Source of the DNA: Polynucleobacter sp. 86C-FISCH
GTDB taxonomy: Bacteria; Pseudomonadota; Gammaproteobacteria; Burkholderiales; Burkholderiaceae
DNA length: 64,000 nt
Reading direction: 5' to 3'
NCBI RefSeq assembly: GCF_018882415.1
Contig: NZ_JACVOL010000001.1
Coordinates: forward strand, 1,341,531 to 1,405,530
A model generated the notes under the pieces. It saw nothing but the letters and a program-made list of their open reading frames with translations, ran no database searches and was not told the origin of the DNA. The position numbers and the translations under genes are program-made. Positions 1-10,882 of the stretch are shown one piece after another; positions within the stretch are counted from its first letter, which is position 1, and each line of letters starts with the position of its first letter.

Positions 1-915
1 CCGCAAGTGTTCGCGGGTTTATATCCAGTTGAATCGAGTGAATACGATCAGCTACGCGAGTCTTTAGAAAAGTTACAACTCAACGATGCTTCGCTCTTGT
101 ATGAGCCAGAGGTATCACAAGCGCTTGGATTTGGCTTCCGTTGCGGCTTCTTGGGTTTGTTGCACATGGAGATTGTGCAAGAACGTTTAGAGCGTCAGTA
201 CGGCATGAATCTCATCACTACCGCTCCAACGGTGGTGTACCAGGTAGAGCAATCGGACGGTTCAATTATCTCTGTAGATAACCCGTCGAAGATGCCTGAG
301 GCTAGCAAGATCAATACGATTCTTGAGCCTATCGTGACAGTCAATTTATACATGCCCCAAGAGTATGTGGGTGCGATTATTACTTTGTGCGTTGGTAAGC
401 GCGGCATTCAGATGGATATGAATTACCTAGGTCGCCAGGTCAAGCTTACTTATGAGCTACCAATGGCTGAAATCGTTTTAGACTTCTTTGACAAAATGAA
501 GTCAATCTCACGTGGCTATGCCTCGATGGATTACGAGTTCAAGGAATATCGTCCCGCTGACGTAGTGAAAGTCGATATCCTGATTAATAGCGAGCGGGTA
601 GATGCGCTCTCCGTAATTGTTCACCGTAGTAATAGTCAACATCGTGGTCGTGAGGTTGTGGCGAAGATGCGCGGCATCATTCCTCGTCAAATGTTTGATG
701 TGGCTATTCAGGCGGCGATCGGTAGCAATATTGTTGCTCGTGAAAACGTCAAAGCATTACGCAAGAACGTTCTGGCTAAGTGCTATGGCGGTGATATCTC
801 CCGTAAGCGCAAGTTATTAGAGAAGCAAAAAGAAGGTAAGAAGCGTATGAAGCAGGTGGGTAATGTGGAGATTCCACAAGAGGCCTTCTTAGCTATTTTG
901 CAGGTGGAAGATTAA
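1..915 (+). CDS. lepA: Elongation factor 4 (LepA), C-terminal part
   Basis: Ribosome back-translocase GTPase LepA/EF4. Only the last 304 residues are present; the reading frame is open from base 1, so the gene begins upstream of the window. The G domain is missing. What is visible is the domain III/V region ([17 protein letters not shown]) and the LepA-specific C-terminal domain with its conserved basic segment ([20 protein letters not shown]) ending in AILQVED. The stop codon TAA shares its last base with the ATG of lepB, so the two are translationally coupled. lepA-lepB is the usual pair in proteobacteria. Identity is certain from the C-terminal domain. Confidence 0.97.
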   Translation, partial: PQVFAGLYPVESSEYDQLRESLEKLQLNDASLLYEPEVSQALGFGFRCGFLGLLHMEIVQERLERQYGMNLITTAPTVVYQVEQSDGSIISVDNPSKMPEASKINTILEPIVTVNLYMPQEYVGAIITLCVGKRGIQMDMNYLGRQVKLTYELPMAEIVLDFFDKMKSISRGYASMDYEFKEYRPADVVKVDILINSERVDALSVIVHRSNSQHRGREVVAKMRGIIPRQMFDVAIQAAIGSNIVARENVKALRKNVLAKCYGGDISRKRKLLEKQKEGKKRMKQVGNVEIPQEAFLAILQVED

Positions 916-1721
916 TGAACTTTGCTCTAGTCCTTTTTATCCTGGTGATTATTTCTGGCATCGCCTGGGTCGCTGATAAATTGCACTTTGCTCCGCAAAG
1001 ACGTTTGGCAGGCAATGACCGCATGCCTTTATGGCTTGAATACACCGCAGGCTTCTTCCCGGTTATATGTGCTGTATTTGTATTGCGTTCTTTCATTGCT
1101 GAGCCATTCAAGATTCCATCGGGCTCAATGATTCCGACTTTACAAATTGGGGATTTCATTTTGGTAAATAAATTTACCTATGGAATTCGTCTACCAGTGC
1201 TCAATCAAAAAGTAGTCGACCTAGGCACGCCTAAGCGTGGCGATGTCGTGGTGTTTCGCTACCCACGCGATGAGTCAGTGGATTACATTAAGCGCGTAGT
1301 GGCCCTGCCAGGTGATGAAATCACTTATGAAAATAAGCGCCTGACCATAAATGGCCAACCATTGCAATACAGTGGTGGCGAGTCTTATCTCGATCCAGAG
1401 AATATGCGCTATGCCAAACGTTTCACGGAAACTTTCCCCGCAGACTTGGGCGGCAATCGTCATGAGATCCTGAATGACCCAGATCGTCCGGCTACTGTGT
1501 TCCCGACCGAGCGTTTTCCAGGATCTGAATTCTGCCAATATCAACAGTCAGGTATGACTTGTAAAGTGCCAGCAGGCCATTACTTTGCGATGGGTGATAA
1601 CCGCGATAACAGCGCAGACTCTCGTTACTGGGGCTTTGTGCCAGATAAAAACATTGTAGGTAAAGCTTTCTTTGTATGGCTTAATCTCGGTAATCTTGGT
1701 CGCATAGGCGGATTCGAGTAA
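915..1721 (+). CDS. lepB: Signal peptidase I
   Basis: Inner-membrane serine protease that cleaves signal peptides from Sec and Tat substrates. 268 residues. A membrane segment lies at about residues 2-20 and a second at about 43-60, followed by the periplasmic catalytic domain. The nucleophile is Ser71 in SGSM and the general base is Lys126 in DYIKRVV; the third conserved box [16 protein letters not shown] is near the C-terminus. The ATG overlaps the lepA stop by one base. Length and topology match the proteobacterial two-segment form. Confidence 0.97.
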   Translation: MNFALVLFILVIISGIAWVADKLHFAPQRRLAGNDRMPLWLEYTAGFFPVICAVFVLRSFIAEPFKIPSGSMIPTLQIGDFILVNKFTYGIRLPVLNQKVVDLGTPKRGDVVVFRYPRDESVDYIKRVVALPGDEITYENKRLTINGQPLQYSGGESYLDPENMRYAKRFTETFPADLGGNRHEILNDPDRPATVFPTERFPGSEFCQYQQSGMTCKVPAGHYFAMGDNRDNSADSRYWGFVPDKNIVGKAFFVWLNLGNLGRIGGFE

Positions 1722-1726
1722 ATATC

Positions 1727-2518
1727 ATGAATGCGCGCGCCGTTATCGAAACTGGACCGCTGCAAGAGCGCCTCGGCTACACCTTCAAGAAGCCCGAGCT
1801 ACTGAATCAAGCTTTAACTCATCGTAGTCATAGCAAGAAAAATAATGAGCGTTTGGAGTTTCTGGGTGACTCTATTCTCAATTGCGTAGTAGCAGAGATG
1901 CTTTATGAGCGCTATTCCGATTTGGATGAAGGTGATTTGTCTCGCGTGCGTGCGAATTTGGTAAAGCAACAAGCTTTATATGAAATCGCCCAAACCCTTT
2001 CCTTGTCAGACTACTTGCGTCTAGGTGAGGGTGAGTTGAAGAGCGGTGGATTTCGTCGCCCCTCAATCTTGGCAGATACCCTAGAGGCGGTTACTGGCGC
2101 TATCTTTATGGATGGTGGATTTGAAGCGGCCAAGGCAAGCTTGCGCAAGCTCTACTCCATCATCTTGGAGCATGTTGATCCAAAAACTTTGGGCAAAGAC
2201 GATAAAACACTTTTACAAGAATGTTTGCAGAGCTATCAGTTGCCTTTACCAGCATATAACGTTACTGGCACTACTGGCGCAGCGCATAACCAGCAATTTG
2301 AGGTGGAATGTTTAATTCCTAGTCATAAGGTGGCGGTCAAAGGCGAAGGCGCATCACGTCGCGCTGCTGAGCAGGCTGCAGCTAAGTTGGCTTTGATTGC
2401 GATGTTAAAAGCTTTGCCACAAGAATCTCGTAAACCCAAGAAAACTCGGTCAGCGAAAAAGAAAGCAGCAAAAAAAGAAGTGGCCGAAGAGCAGTTCAAT
2501 CTTAAGCTGAAGGGCTAA
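1727..2518 (+). CDS. rnc: Ribonuclease III
   Basis: Double-strand-specific endoribonuclease for rRNA and mRNA processing. 263 residues. The catalytic signature ERLEFLGDS spans residues 41-49 (Glu44 and Asp48 are metal ligands) and a second acidic box [11 protein letters not shown] lies near residue 120. A dsRNA-binding domain covers roughly residues 158-228. The protein is about 37 residues longer than the E. coli enzyme because of a lysine-rich tail ([14 protein letters not shown]) that could add non-specific RNA affinity. It lies 5 bases after lepB and 2 bases before era, consistent with one operon. Confidence 0.96.
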   Translation: MNARAVIETGPLQERLGYTFKKPELLNQALTHRSHSKKNNERLEFLGDSILNCVVAEMLYERYSDLDEGDLSRVRANLVKQQALYEIAQTLSLSDYLRLGEGELKSGGFRRPSILADTLEAVTGAIFMDGGFEAAKASLRKLYSIILEHVDPKTLGKDDKTLLQECLQSYQLPLPAYNVTGTTGAAHNQQFEVECLIPSHKVAVKGEGASRRAAEQAAAKLALIAMLKALPQESRKPKKTRSAKKKAAKKEVAEEQFNLKLKG

Positions 2519-2520
2519 TC

Positions 2521-3456
2521 GTGTTTAGATGCGGCACCATCGCCATTGTTGGGCGTCCTAATATGGGTAAATCAACCTTGCTCAACGCTTTGGTTGGTCA
2601 AAAGATCAGTATTACTTCACGCAAGGCTCAAACTACACGCCATCGTATTTTGGGAATCCAGAATCGTGAAGAAGCTCAGTTTATTTTTATTGATACGCCA
2701 GGTTTTCAGACGCGTTTGATGAATACCCTAAACAAAGCGCTTAATCGCACGGTAACGACTGCATTGCAGGATGTGAATGTGGCTTGCTTTGTAGTTGAGG
2801 CTGGTTACTTTGGTGAGGATGACAAAAAAGTTTTGAAGTTGCTCCCAGATGATTTGCCGGTAGTGCTTGTACTTAATAAGTTGGACTTATTTAATAGTCG
2901 CTTTCAGACTCCATCAGAGCGCGATCAGGCTTTGCTGAACTTCATTAAAGATATGGCTCGCCCTTGGTGTGAGTTAGGCGGTCACGAAGACCAAAAATGC
3001 GAGTTTGCTGAAATTGTACCGATGAGCGCTAAAAGCCCAGGGGATATTGAAAGATTGCTAGATGTGCTTGAGGGTTATTTGCCTGAAGCGCCAGCTGTAT
3101 ACGATGGCGATACCATCACTGATCGCAGTGAGCGATTCTTGGCTGCTGAGATTTTGCGAGAAAAAGTATTCCGCTTTACTGGCGAGGAGTTGCCTTACAC
3201 CAGCACGGTAGTGATCGATCAGTTCAAGATGGACGGTAAGATGCGCCGTATTGCGGCAACCATTTTGGTTGATCGCGATAGTCATAAGGCCATGATCATT
3301 GGTCAAAAGGGCGAGCGCCTTAAAAAGATTTCTACTGATGCCCGTATCGACATGGAAAAGCTCTTTGATGGCAAGGTCTTCTTGGAGACCTGGGTTAAGG
3401 TCAAGCGTGGCTGGGCTGATGATCGCGCTGAATTGCGGGCGCAAGGGTTGGAATAA
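2521..3456 (+). CDS. era: GTPase Era
   Basis: Essential GTPase that binds the 3' end of 16S rRNA during 30S assembly. 311 residues from a GTG start two bases after the rnc stop. The GTPase domain shows G1 GRPNMGKS (11-18), G3 DTPG (58-61), G4 NKLD (119-122) and G5 SAK. The C-terminal KH domain contains the [10 protein letters not shown] loop. The G1 box carries Met where most bacterial Era proteins carry Val. The GTG start is supported by immediate adjacency to rnc and by the conserved opening [13 protein letters not shown]. Confidence 0.96.
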   Translation: MFRCGTIAIVGRPNMGKSTLLNALVGQKISITSRKAQTTRHRILGIQNREEAQFIFIDTPGFQTRLMNTLNKALNRTVTTALQDVNVACFVVEAGYFGEDDKKVLKLLPDDLPVVLVLNKLDLFNSRFQTPSERDQALLNFIKDMARPWCELGGHEDQKCEFAEIVPMSAKSPGDIERLLDVLEGYLPEAPAVYDGDTITDRSERFLAAEILREKVFRFTGEELPYTSTVVIDQFKMDGKMRRIAATILVDRDSHKAMIIGQKGERLKKISTDARIDMEKLFDGKVFLETWVKVKRGWADDRAELRAQGLE

Positions 3457-3461
3457 ATTCA

Positions 3462-4196
3462 ATGGCCTCGATTCGAGTTGCTGACGAACCTGCTTTTGTA
3501 TTGCACAGCATCCCCTATAAAGAGACTAGCTTAATTCTGGATGTATTTACACGGCAATATGGCCGCATGGCTTTAATTGCCAAAGGTGCTAAACGTCCGC
3601 ATTCGACGCTAAGACCTGTATTGCAGCGCTTTCAGCCATTGCTGGTTTCTTGGAGTGGTAAATCTGAGCTACGTACCTTAACGAAGTCAGAGTGGGTAGG
3701 TGGCATGCCTTCTTTGGTTGGCGATGCCTTACTCTGCGGCTTCTATTTGAATGAATTGCTTGTAAAGTTTTTAGCGCGTGAAGATGATTACGAAAAGCTT
3801 TATGACCGCTATGCAGAAACGATTAACGCCTTATCAAATTTAGAGTTTGAGTCCAAAGGTTTAGAAGAAATCCTACGTCCTTTTGAGTTATCACTCTTGC
3901 AAGAGACTGGTTATGCTGCAGCATTAGATCGCTGTGTTGAGACTAATGAAGTTCCTTTGGCTCATGAGCAATATGTTTATCAGCCTGAGCGTGGTGTTCG
4001 TCCCGTCCAGGTCGATGATCCGGGACACTGGCCAGTCCTGACTGGAAAATCCTTATTGGCGATTGCAGTTGGTGATTTTTCCGATTCAGAGACACTTTCC
4101 GAAAGTAAGCAGTTAATGCGTTTTCTGTTGGGCCTACATTTGCAGGATCAAGTTCTCACCACGCGTCAAATTTTGATTGATCTGAAGAAAATCTAG
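3462..4196 (+). CDS. recO: DNA repair protein RecO
   Basis: Recombination mediator of the RecF pathway that helps load RecA on SSB-coated single-stranded DNA. 244 residues. The N-terminal OB-fold region has the typical opening (VLHSIPYKETSLILDVFT) and the GAKRPHSTLRP stretch; the rest is the helical domain. The zinc-binding cysteines found in Gram-positive RecO are not evident, as usual for proteobacterial members. It starts 5 bases after era and belongs to the lepA-nagZ run. Confidence 0.93.
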   Translation: MASIRVADEPAFVLHSIPYKETSLILDVFTRQYGRMALIAKGAKRPHSTLRPVLQRFQPLLVSWSGKSELRTLTKSEWVGGMPSLVGDALLCGFYLNELLVKFLAREDDYEKLYDRYAETINALSNLEFESKGLEEILRPFELSLLQETGYAAALDRCVETNEVPLAHEQYVYQPERGVRPVQVDDPGHWPVLTGKSLLAIAVGDFSDSETLSESKQLMRFLLGLHLQDQVLTTRQILIDLKKI

Positions 4197-4208
4197 TAAT
4201 CTACAGAG

Positions 4209-4952
4209 ATGAGCAGCCATCCAAGCCTTGAACTAGGCATCAATATTGACCACGTCGCCACCTTGCGTAATGCGCGTGGCACGATCTATCCCGATCCATT
4301 AAGGGCAGCTGCTTTGGCTGAAGAAGCAGGCGCAGATCTCATCACTCTTCATTTGCGTGAAGATCGTCGTCACATTAAAGATGCCGACCTATTGGCTTTA
4401 CGCCCACTCATTAAAACCCGCATGAATCTCGAATGCGCAGTCACTCCTGAGATGATTGACATTGCCTGCCAAGTAAAGCCGCATGATGTCTGCTTAGTCC
4501 CAGAAAAGCGTGCAGAAGTGACAACTGAAGGTGGATTGGATGTCTTAGGTCATTTCGATGCAGTAAAAGCAGCCACAAAGAAATTGGTCGATGCCGGCAT
4601 TCGGGTGTCATTATTTATTGATCCCGAAGAGAAGCAAATTCAGGCGGCTAAAGATGTGGGCGCGACTGTAGTTGAATTGCATACTGGTCGTTACGCTGAT
4701 TTATCGGGTGCCGATCAGGCGAAAGAATTGGAGCGCATTCGGAAGGCTGCAGTCTTTGGAAAAAGTATCGGGCTAAGAGTCAATGCCGGTCATGGTTTGC
4801 ACGAAGGCAATGTGAAACCTATCGCAGCAATAGCTGAATTATCAGAGCTCAATATTGGCCATGCTATTGTTGCTGAGGCCCTGTTCAAAGGCTGGCAAAA
4901 GGCAATCATCGATATGAAAACCTTGATGGCTCAGGGTAGAGCGCTCGCTTAA
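4209..4952 (+). CDS. pdxJ: Pyridoxine 5'-phosphate synthase
   Basis: Last step of the deoxyxylulose-5-phosphate-dependent vitamin B6 pathway: condenses 3-amino-1-hydroxyacetone phosphate with DXP to pyridoxine 5'-phosphate. 247 residues forming a TIM barrel. Visible family motifs are [15 protein letters not shown] at the N-terminus, HLREDRRHI near residue 50, [11 protein letters not shown] and [12 protein letters not shown]. The recO-pdxJ-acpS order is standard in proteobacteria. Spacing to recO is 12 bases; the Shine-Dalgarno sequence is weak (cagag). Confidence 0.96.
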   Translation: MSSHPSLELGINIDHVATLRNARGTIYPDPLRAAALAEEAGADLITLHLREDRRHIKDADLLALRPLIKTRMNLECAVTPEMIDIACQVKPHDVCLVPEKRAEVTTEGGLDVLGHFDAVKAATKKLVDAGIRVSLFIDPEEKQIQAAKDVGATVVELHTGRYADLSGADQAKELERIRKAAVFGKSIGLRVNAGHGLHEGNVKPIAAIAELSELNIGHAIVAEALFKGWQKAIIDMKTLMAQGRALA

Positions 4953-4979
4953 GAATAATCAATCGCTACAAAATAAAAA

Positions 4980-5372
4980 ATGATCATTGGTATCGGCACA
5001 GACATTCTGCAGATTGAGCGCTTACAAGCGGCTTACGACCGCACGAATGGTCGCTTAGCCGAAAAAATTCTGGGTCCAGATGAGATGCTGGTATTTCAGC
5101 ATCGTCTCGCCAGAAATCATAAGCGGGGCATTGCTTTCCTGGCTACACGTTTTGCCGCCAAAGAAGCTTTTTCAAAAGCAATCGGGCTTGGCATGAGAAT
5201 GCCGATGACTTGGCGCTCGCTTCAAACTTTGAATGAGCCGAGCGGCAAGCCGGTAACGAGCTATTTAGGTGCGCTGGCGCAATTCATGCAAGAAAAAAAT
5301 TGGGAAGCTCACGTGACTGTGAGTGATGAGCAAGATATGGCAATTGCGCATGTAATTGTTACTCAAAAATAA
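4980..5372 (+). CDS. acpS: Holo-[acyl-carrier-protein] synthase
   Basis: Transfers 4'-phosphopantetheine from CoA to the serine of apo-ACP, activating fatty acid synthesis. 130 residues, the usual size. The two family motifs are present: [11 protein letters not shown] at the N-terminus (Asp8 binds Mg) and [13 protein letters not shown] near the middle (Glu and Lys of the active site). It follows pdxJ at 27 bases, as in many proteobacteria. Confidence 0.95.
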   Translation: MIIGIGTDILQIERLQAAYDRTNGRLAEKILGPDEMLVFQHRLARNHKRGIAFLATRFAAKEAFSKAIGLGMRMPMTWRSLQTLNEPSGKPVTSYLGALAQFMQEKNWEAHVTVSDEQDMAIAHVIVTQK

Positions 5373-5381
5373 GAGGAAGAG

Positions 5382-6461
5382 ATGAGTAAGTCAAAGATGG
5401 CCCCAGGCCCAATCACCTTAGATGTAGTTGGTTTGGAATTAAATGCTGAAGATCGTCGACGCATTTTGCATCCACTGACTGGCGGCGTCATTTTGTTTGG
5501 TCGTAACTTTGCTAATCGTCAGCAGCTCACAAAACTTACCGCCGCTATTAAAAAACTACGTCCTGATGTCTTGATTTCGATTGATCATGAGGGCGGCAGA
5601 GTGCAGCGCGCTAGGACTGATGGGTTTACTCACCTGCCTGCAATGCGCAAACTAGGTGAGTTATGGGGTGCAAAAAGTAAGTCCACTCATCCTGCGGAAT
5701 CCGCTGCGATCGCTATGGCTGCAGCCACTGCCTGTGGCTATGTGTTGGCAGCTGAATTACGTGCCTGTGGTGTAGATTTCAGTTTTACGCCGGTTCTGGA
5801 TTTAGATTTTGGTAGAAGCGGTGTGATCGGTGATCGGTCTTTTAGTCGTGATCCACAAATTGTTTTTGCTCTAGCGAAAAGTTTGAATGAAGGTTTGCGC
5901 CTTGCTGGGATGGCTAACTGTGGCAAACACTTTCCAGGTCATGGTTGGGCTGAAGCTGATTCTCATGTGGCAATTCCAGTGGATGAGCGTAACTTAAAAG
6001 AGATCTTGAATGATGATGCCAAGCCTTATGAGTGGCTTGATCTTAGCCTGGCTTCAGTAATGCCGGCACACGTTATTTATCCAAAGGTAGATCAGAACCC
6101 AGCCGGCTTTTCTAAAGTCTGGCTCCACTCTATCTTGCGTCAAGAGTTGGGCTTTGAAGGCGTGATCTTTAGTGATGACCTTTCGATGGAAGGCGCCAGT
6201 GTTGCTGGCTCAGTAGTGAAGGGCGCTGAAATGGCCTTAGAGGCTGGTTGTGACGCAGTGCTGATCTGTAATCGCCCTGATCTTGCTGATCAACTACTCT
6301 CTAAGCTCAAGGTCTCCAAAGCAAAGCAAGCAGAATCTGCAACACGTTTAAACCGTCTCATGCCATTGTCGGCAGCGCCGACATGGGGTGAATTGCAAAA
6401 CGAGGCTCAGTACCAGCATGCTAAAGGCTTGCTTGCACAGTTAGGCTTGATTGCTGAGTAA
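5382..6461 (+). CDS. nagZ: Beta-N-acetylhexosaminidase NagZ
   Basis: Cytoplasmic glycoside hydrolase family 3 enzyme that removes GlcNAc from anhydromuropeptides during cell-wall recycling. 359 residues without a signal peptide. The single (beta/alpha)8 domain carries IDHEGGRVQR, the catalytic-loop motif KHFPGHG (182-188, His-Asp catalytic pair region) and the SDDLSMEGA box with the nucleophile aspartate. A good Shine-Dalgarno (aagaggaagag) precedes the ATG. It is the last gene of the lepA run and ends at a strong terminator. Confidence 0.95.
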   Translation: MSKSKMAPGPITLDVVGLELNAEDRRRILHPLTGGVILFGRNFANRQQLTKLTAAIKKLRPDVLISIDHEGGRVQRARTDGFTHLPAMRKLGELWGAKSKSTHPAESAAIAMAAATACGYVLAAELRACGVDFSFTPVLDLDFGRSGVIGDRSFSRDPQIVFALAKSLNEGLRLAGMANCGKHFPGHGWAEADSHVAIPVDERNLKEILNDDAKPYEWLDLSLASVMPAHVIYPKVDQNPAGFSKVWLHSILRQELGFEGVIFSDDLSMEGASVAGSVVKGAEMALEAGCDAVLICNRPDLADQLLSKLKVSKAKQAESATRLNRLMPLSAAPTWGELQNEAQYQHAKGLLAQLGLIAE

Positions 6462-6483
6462 GTTCAATTAATTCGTAGAAATA

Positions 6484-6509
6484 AAAAAGCCCGGCATGCC
6501 GGGCTTTTT
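6484..6509. terminator. Bidirectional Rho-independent terminator between nagZ and efp
   Basis: Near-perfect palindrome with GCCCGGC/GCCGGGC core flanked by an A-tract on one side and a T-tract on the other. Convergent nagZ (+) and efp (-) can both use it. Confidence 0.9.
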
Positions 6510-6533
6510 ACTTCGTAGCTAGCTAATTACAAA

Positions 6534-7094
6534 TTAGTTAGCACGGCTACGGTATTCACCGGTGCGAGTATCGATTTCAATCTTGTCGCCAGTGTTGCAG
6601 AACAATGGAACTTGCAATTCATAGCCAGTTGCCAATTTTGCGTTCTTCAATACCTTGCCTGAGCTGGTATCACCTTTAACTGCTGGCTCTGTGTAAATGA
6701 TTTCACGAACCAATGAGTTTGGCATTGCTACTGAAAGCGCTTTACCTTCGTAGAACACCACTTCACATGGCATGCTTTCTTCGAGGTAATTCAATGCATC
6801 ACCCATGAACTCAGCTTCAACTTCATATTGGTTGTAGTCGCCATCCATAAATACATACATTGGATCTGCGAAGTAAGAGTAAGTGCACTCTTTCTTGTCG
6901 AGAATCACAACATCAAATTTGTCATCGGCTTTGTAAACGCCTTCGTTCGGCGCGCCAGTTAACAAGTTTTTAAATTTCATTTTCACAACAGAGGAGTTGC
7001 GGCCAGAGCGGCTATATTCGGCTTTTAAAACGACCTGGGCATCAGTGCCGATCATTACTACGTTACCAACGCGGAGTTCTTGTGCTGTTTTCAT
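6534..7094 (-). CDS. efp: Elongation factor P
   Basis: Relieves ribosome stalling at polyproline. 186 residues with the KOW-like N-domain and two OB folds. The tip of the modified loop reads SRSGRNSS, placing an arginine at position 32 rather than lysine. Arg32 is the residue rhamnosylated by EarP, whose gene lies directly upstream on the same strand (87-base gap). This is the Arg-type EF-P found in many beta- and some gamma-proteobacteria. No EpmA/B/C genes are expected or seen. Confidence 0.96.
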   Translation of the reverse strand: MKTAQELRVGNVVMIGTDAQVVLKAEYSRSGRNSSVVKMKFKNLLTGAPNEGVYKADDKFDVVILDKKECTYSYFADPMYVFMDGDYNQYEVEAEFMGDALNYLEESMPCEVVFYEGKALSVAMPNSLVREIIYTEPAVKGDTSSGKVLKNAKLATGYELQVPLFCNTGDKIEIDTRTGEYRSRAN

Positions 7095-7181
7095 CTTGCT
7101 ATTCCTGGGGGCAGAGCTATTTTTCTGCGGTTTTTATCAAAAACAAGATTGTAACCGCCCGCAAGCCTTTATTGCTTGGGA

Positions 7182-8252
7182 TTAGGCGACAAAGCGGATT
7201 AAACGTGCTGGCAAGCCGCCATCCGCTTGTTTTTCGAGTAAATGGGTGCGCCAGCGCTTAGCATGCGCATCCCAGACTCCTAGCTTGCCAAACCATTCAC
7301 TTGGCATTGCCCAGGTCATTGCGGCAATAGTGGCCAGCCTTAATTCTTGGCTAGCTTCCTCAAGATAGAGATCCAAAAAGGCAGCTAATTTCACTTCATG
7401 AGCGCGATCTTCTTGGGGATAGATATGCCAAATAAATGGTTTGCCTGCCAGTTGTGCACGTACAAAAGAATCTTCTCCACGCACAATGTTGAAATCACAC
7501 TGTGAAAGCACCCAATCGTATTCGTCCTGAGAAACGAATGGCATAGAGAGAAGTTGTAGATTCTTAGGTAGCGAGATAGGTTGTTCGCCATATAAGTTGA
7601 GTTGCTCCGCATGACCATGGGCCAGCAGGATATCAACCTCTTCACCAAGGCTTCCTAAGTCCTCTAGCCATTTTTTTAGCGGCGCCCCTGGGTAGCAAAA
7701 AACACTGATTCGCTTTGCTCCAGGCCGTAAGTTAGACCAGACAGTTTTGAGATCATTCGGAATGTTGTTGTCGGTGAGATGACCCTCTGCTGGAATAGGA
7801 TCTAGCAATAGCCCGCCAACTTCCTCTTGAAATCCAGGAAAGAAAAAATACTTGGGAATGCCGTGAGACTGGGGTGATGCTTTGCCGTGGAACTCCGTTA
7901 TCCAGGGTTCAGCGCTGAGGTATTCCAGGTTAATGATGATGGGCTTGATGGAGGCTATAAACAAACCGGCAAGATAACGCTCAGGTAGTTCGCAGCCAAA
8001 TGCTTCAATCACCACATCGGGCGGTTGTACAGGGTGTCTGGCATTGTTATGACTGGTATCCCATGGTTGCGTATCAATTTTTTGCTTTATGGCGGGATCT
8101 ACACCCGAAGCGAGTAAATTAAGGGTTGGCAGATCATCGCAAAAAATACGCACCTCTTGCCCATGAATGCTTGCTAAGCTTCGGGCTAGACGCCAGCAAA
8201 CACCGGCATCACCATAGTTATCGACGATTTGACAGAAAATATCCCAACGCAT
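7182..8252 (-). CDS. earP: EF-P arginine rhamnosyltransferase EarP
   Basis: Transfers rhamnose from dTDP-rhamnose to Arg32 of EF-P; a GT-B fold enzyme, formerly DUF2331. 356 residues. The N-terminal signature [21 protein letters not shown] carries the conserved Asp11 and Asp15; the C-terminal nucleotide-sugar motif [20 protein letters not shown] is intact. It precedes efp on the same strand. Its start codon overlaps the divergent uvrC start by two bases, so its promoter must lie within uvrC. No dTDP-rhamnose synthesis genes are in the window. Confidence 0.95.
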   Translation of the reverse strand: MRWDIFCQIVDNYGDAGVCWRLARSLASIHGQEVRIFCDDLPTLNLLASGVDPAIKQKIDTQPWDTSHNNARHPVQPPDVVIEAFGCELPERYLAGLFIASIKPIIINLEYLSAEPWITEFHGKASPQSHGIPKYFFFPGFQEEVGGLLLDPIPAEGHLTDNNIPNDLKTVWSNLRPGAKRISVFCYPGAPLKKWLEDLGSLGEEVDILLAHGHAEQLNLYGEQPISLPKNLQLLSMPFVSQDEYDWVLSQCDFNIVRGEDSFVRAQLAGKPFIWHIYPQEDRAHEVKLAAFLDLYLEEASQELRLATIAAMTWAMPSEWFGKLGVWDAHAKRWRTHLLEKQADGGLPARLIRFVA

Positions 8253-10161
8253 GAGTAATTCGCTTTTTGAAACCCTTCAGCAGGATGTTAAACGGCTACC
8301 CGGATTGCCGGGGGTATATCGCTTCTTTGATGAAGCGGGGCATATTCTGTATGTAGGCAAAGCTCGCAACCTTAAAAAGCGTGTCTCAAGTTATTTTCAG
8401 CGCACACAACTGTCACCGCGTATCGAGCTGATGGTGGGCAAAATTGCCCGTTACGAGACAACGGTAACACGGACTGAAACTGAAGCCCTCATTCTAGAGA
8501 ACAATCTCATTAAAGAGTTGGCACCCCCATTTAACATCTTGTTTCGTGATGATAAGTCCTACCCATATGTGATGCTAACGGGCCATCAGTTCCCAAGGTT
8601 AGCTTCATATCGCGGAAAAGTGGACAAGCGCAATCATTACTTTGGGCCATTCCCAAATAGTTGGGCAGTGCGTAATAGCGTGCAGATTCTGCAGAAGGTA
8701 TTTCGCTTGAGGACTTGTGAGGATTCAGTATTTAAGAATCGCAGTCGCCCTTGTTTATTACATCAGATTCATCGATGTAGCGCTCCGTGTGTGGGCCGTC
8801 TCAGTGTTGAGCAATACGGCCAAGATGTTGCTCAAGCAACCCGTTTTTTAGAGGGCGATCACAGTCGTGTTTTATCTGAGCTTGAAAAAGAAATGCACAA
8901 ACATAGCGAGGCGATGGAATTTGAAATGGCTGCCGTCTTGCGTGATCGCATTGCAGATTTATCCAGTGTTTTGCAGCAGCAATCTATGGATGTGGTGGCG
9001 GAGGGTGAAGGTGATGTAGACATCATCGCTGTTGCGCAAATGGAAGGTATGGTTTGTGTGAACCTAGCCATGGTTCGTGGTGGTCGTCATCTTGGTGACA
9101 GAGCATATTTTCCTAAGGGCCTGCGCACTACTTCTGGCGAGTTGCCGTCTCCCGCAGAGATATTGGAAGCCTTTATTACGCAGCATTATTTAGAGGAGCA
9201 TATTGAGGAGACGACAACCAATTTGATTCCGCCGGTATTGGTTTTAAACCACGCCCTGCAGTCAGCCGGTGATGACCTTACTCAATTGGATGAATCTCCA
9301 CCTGAAGATTTGCATGAGTTATTAAATACACAGGCAGGAAGAAAAATCACCTTCCTGCATCAACCTCAAGGTCAAAGACGTCATTGGCTTGCTATGGCTG
9401 AAGGCAATGCCAAGATCGCATTGACAAAACGTTTGGTTGAGACGGGTGGGCAGCTGGCAAGGGCGCGTGCCTTGGCAGATATTCTCAGTCTTGAATTAGA
9501 AAGCCTCGAGCAATTACGTATCGAGTGTTTTGATATTAGCCACACATCCGGTGAAGCAACACAAGCATCGTGCGTTGTCTATGCCAAGAATGCAATGCAG
9601 TCTAGTGAATACCGACGATTCAATATCAATGACATTACGCCGGGCGACGATTACGCAGCAATGCGTCAAGTTTTGCAAAGACGCTATGCTAATTTTCAGG
9701 AGTTACCGGTAGAAAAAATTCCGCAAGTGATTTTGATTGACGGTGGCAAGGGGCAGGTGGAGATGGCGCGCCAAGTCTTGTCTGAATTTGGTATGGACGT
9801 AGGCTTAATTGTTGGTGTCGCTAAGGGTGAGGGACGCAAGGTAGGGCTTGAGACGCTTATTTTTGCGGATGGACGTGAGCCTCTTGAGTTGGGCATTGAT
9901 AGCGCAGCATTGTTATTGGTGGCGCAGATACGGGATGAGGCACACCGCTTTGCAATTACTGGTATGCGCGCTAAGCGCGCTAAGGCTAGAACGATTTCTC
10001 GCCTTGAGGAGATCGAGGGCATTGGTGCCAAGCGCCGTCAAAAGCTGCTGGCACGTTTTGGTGGTCTTAAAGGGGTTGCTAATGCCAGTATTGAGGAGAT
10101 AGCCAGCGTAGAGGGTGTTTCTATGACATTAGCCGAACAAATATATCGCCAGCTTCACTAG
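8251..10161 (+). CDS. uvrC: Excinuclease ABC subunit C
   Basis: Dual-incision nuclease of nucleotide excision repair. 636 residues. N-terminal GIY-YIG domain ([10 protein letters not shown]...[13 protein letters not shown], residues about 20-45) makes the 3' cut; a UVR motif ([22 protein letters not shown], about 210-235) contacts UvrB; the RNase H-like domain makes the 5' cut ([21 protein letters not shown]); two helix-hairpin-helix motifs end the protein. The ATG overlaps the earP start codon. Its partner uvrB is at 49842. Confidence 0.96.
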   Translation: MSNSLFETLQQDVKRLPGLPGVYRFFDEAGHILYVGKARNLKKRVSSYFQRTQLSPRIELMVGKIARYETTVTRTETEALILENNLIKELAPPFNILFRDDKSYPYVMLTGHQFPRLASYRGKVDKRNHYFGPFPNSWAVRNSVQILQKVFRLRTCEDSVFKNRSRPCLLHQIHRCSAPCVGRLSVEQYGQDVAQATRFLEGDHSRVLSELEKEMHKHSEAMEFEMAAVLRDRIADLSSVLQQQSMDVVAEGEGDVDIIAVAQMEGMVCVNLAMVRGGRHLGDRAYFPKGLRTTSGELPSPAEILEAFITQHYLEEHIEETTTNLIPPVLVLNHALQSAGDDLTQLDESPPEDLHELLNTQAGRKITFLHQPQGQRRHWLAMAEGNAKIALTKRLVETGGQLARARALADILSLELESLEQLRIECFDISHTSGEATQASCVVYAKNAMQSSEYRRFNINDITPGDDYAAMRQVLQRRYANFQELPVEKIPQVILIDGGKGQVEMARQVLSEFGMDVGLIVGVAKGEGRKVGLETLIFADGREPLELGIDSAALLLVAQIRDEAHRFAITGMRAKRAKARTISRLEEIEGIGAKRRQKLLARFGGLKGVANASIEEIASVEGVSMTLAEQIYRQLH

Positions 10162-10190
10162 GGCGAAGCTACTTGGTTTATGCTTAACGA

Positions 10191-10766
10191 ATGCCTTTCA
10201 ATTTACCTATTGCCCTAACCTGGTTGCGTGTTGCAGCAATCCCGCTGTTAGTTGCAATCTTTTACCTCCCCAATTCTTGGCTCACCCCATTTGAAAAGAA
10301 TTTATTTGCAGCAATTATCTTTATCTCTGCTGCTATTACAGATTGGTTAGATGGTTTTTTAGCACGTCGCTTAAAACAAGAGTCTGCATTTGGGCAGTTT
10401 CTGGATCCTGTGGCTGATAAGTTAATTGTTGCTGCTGCGCTATTGGTTTTGCTCAATATGGATCGCGTGCAAGTTTGGGTAGCTCTCATCATTATTGGCA
10501 GAGAAATCACAATCTCTGCGCTGAGAGAGTGGATGGCTTTATTAGGTGCTGGAAAAAGTGTGGCAGTTCACATGGTTGGAAAGCTTAAAACGACTGCTCA
10601 ACTAGTAGCTATTCCATTTTTATTGCTTAATGACACCTTATTTGGTTGGCTAAATTGTGCGCAAGTGGGTACCTGGTTAATTTGGATTGCATCCTTTTTA
10701 ACGCTTTGGTCGATGTTCTATTACATGAAAAAGGCTTTGCCGCAGTTGGTTGGAAAAATCGACTAG
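10191..10766 (+). CDS. pgsA: CDP-diacylglycerol--glycerol-3-phosphate 3-phosphatidyltransferase
   Basis: Inner-membrane enzyme making phosphatidylglycerol phosphate, the committed step of anionic phospholipid synthesis. 191 residues with four to six hydrophobic segments. The CDP-alcohol phosphotransferase motif D-G-x2-A-R-x8-G-x3-D-x3-D is perfect, from Asp54 to Asp76. It starts 29 bases after uvrC; uvrC-pgsA-tRNA clusters are common in proteobacteria. Confidence 0.95.
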   Translation: MPFNLPIALTWLRVAAIPLLVAIFYLPNSWLTPFEKNLFAAIIFISAAITDWLDGFLARRLKQESAFGQFLDPVADKLIVAAALLVLLNMDRVQVWVALIIIGREITISALREWMALLGAGKSVAVHMVGKLKTTAQLVAIPFLLLNDTLFGWLNCAQVGTWLIWIASFLTLWSMFYYMKKALPQLVGKID

Positions 10767-10882
10767 GCATGCAAAAGCCCAGCCAGTTAAGGCTTTCAAG
10801 GTAGTTTCAATCCTCTATTTTTTAGGCTTTACAAGGAATAATGCTTTCTTCGCGATTGTTTGTTAAACTACTGCCCTGTTAT

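Noticed and set aside
3058..3462. 134-codon frame opposite era
   Set aside because: Antisense shadow of the KH domain of era; no independent evidence.
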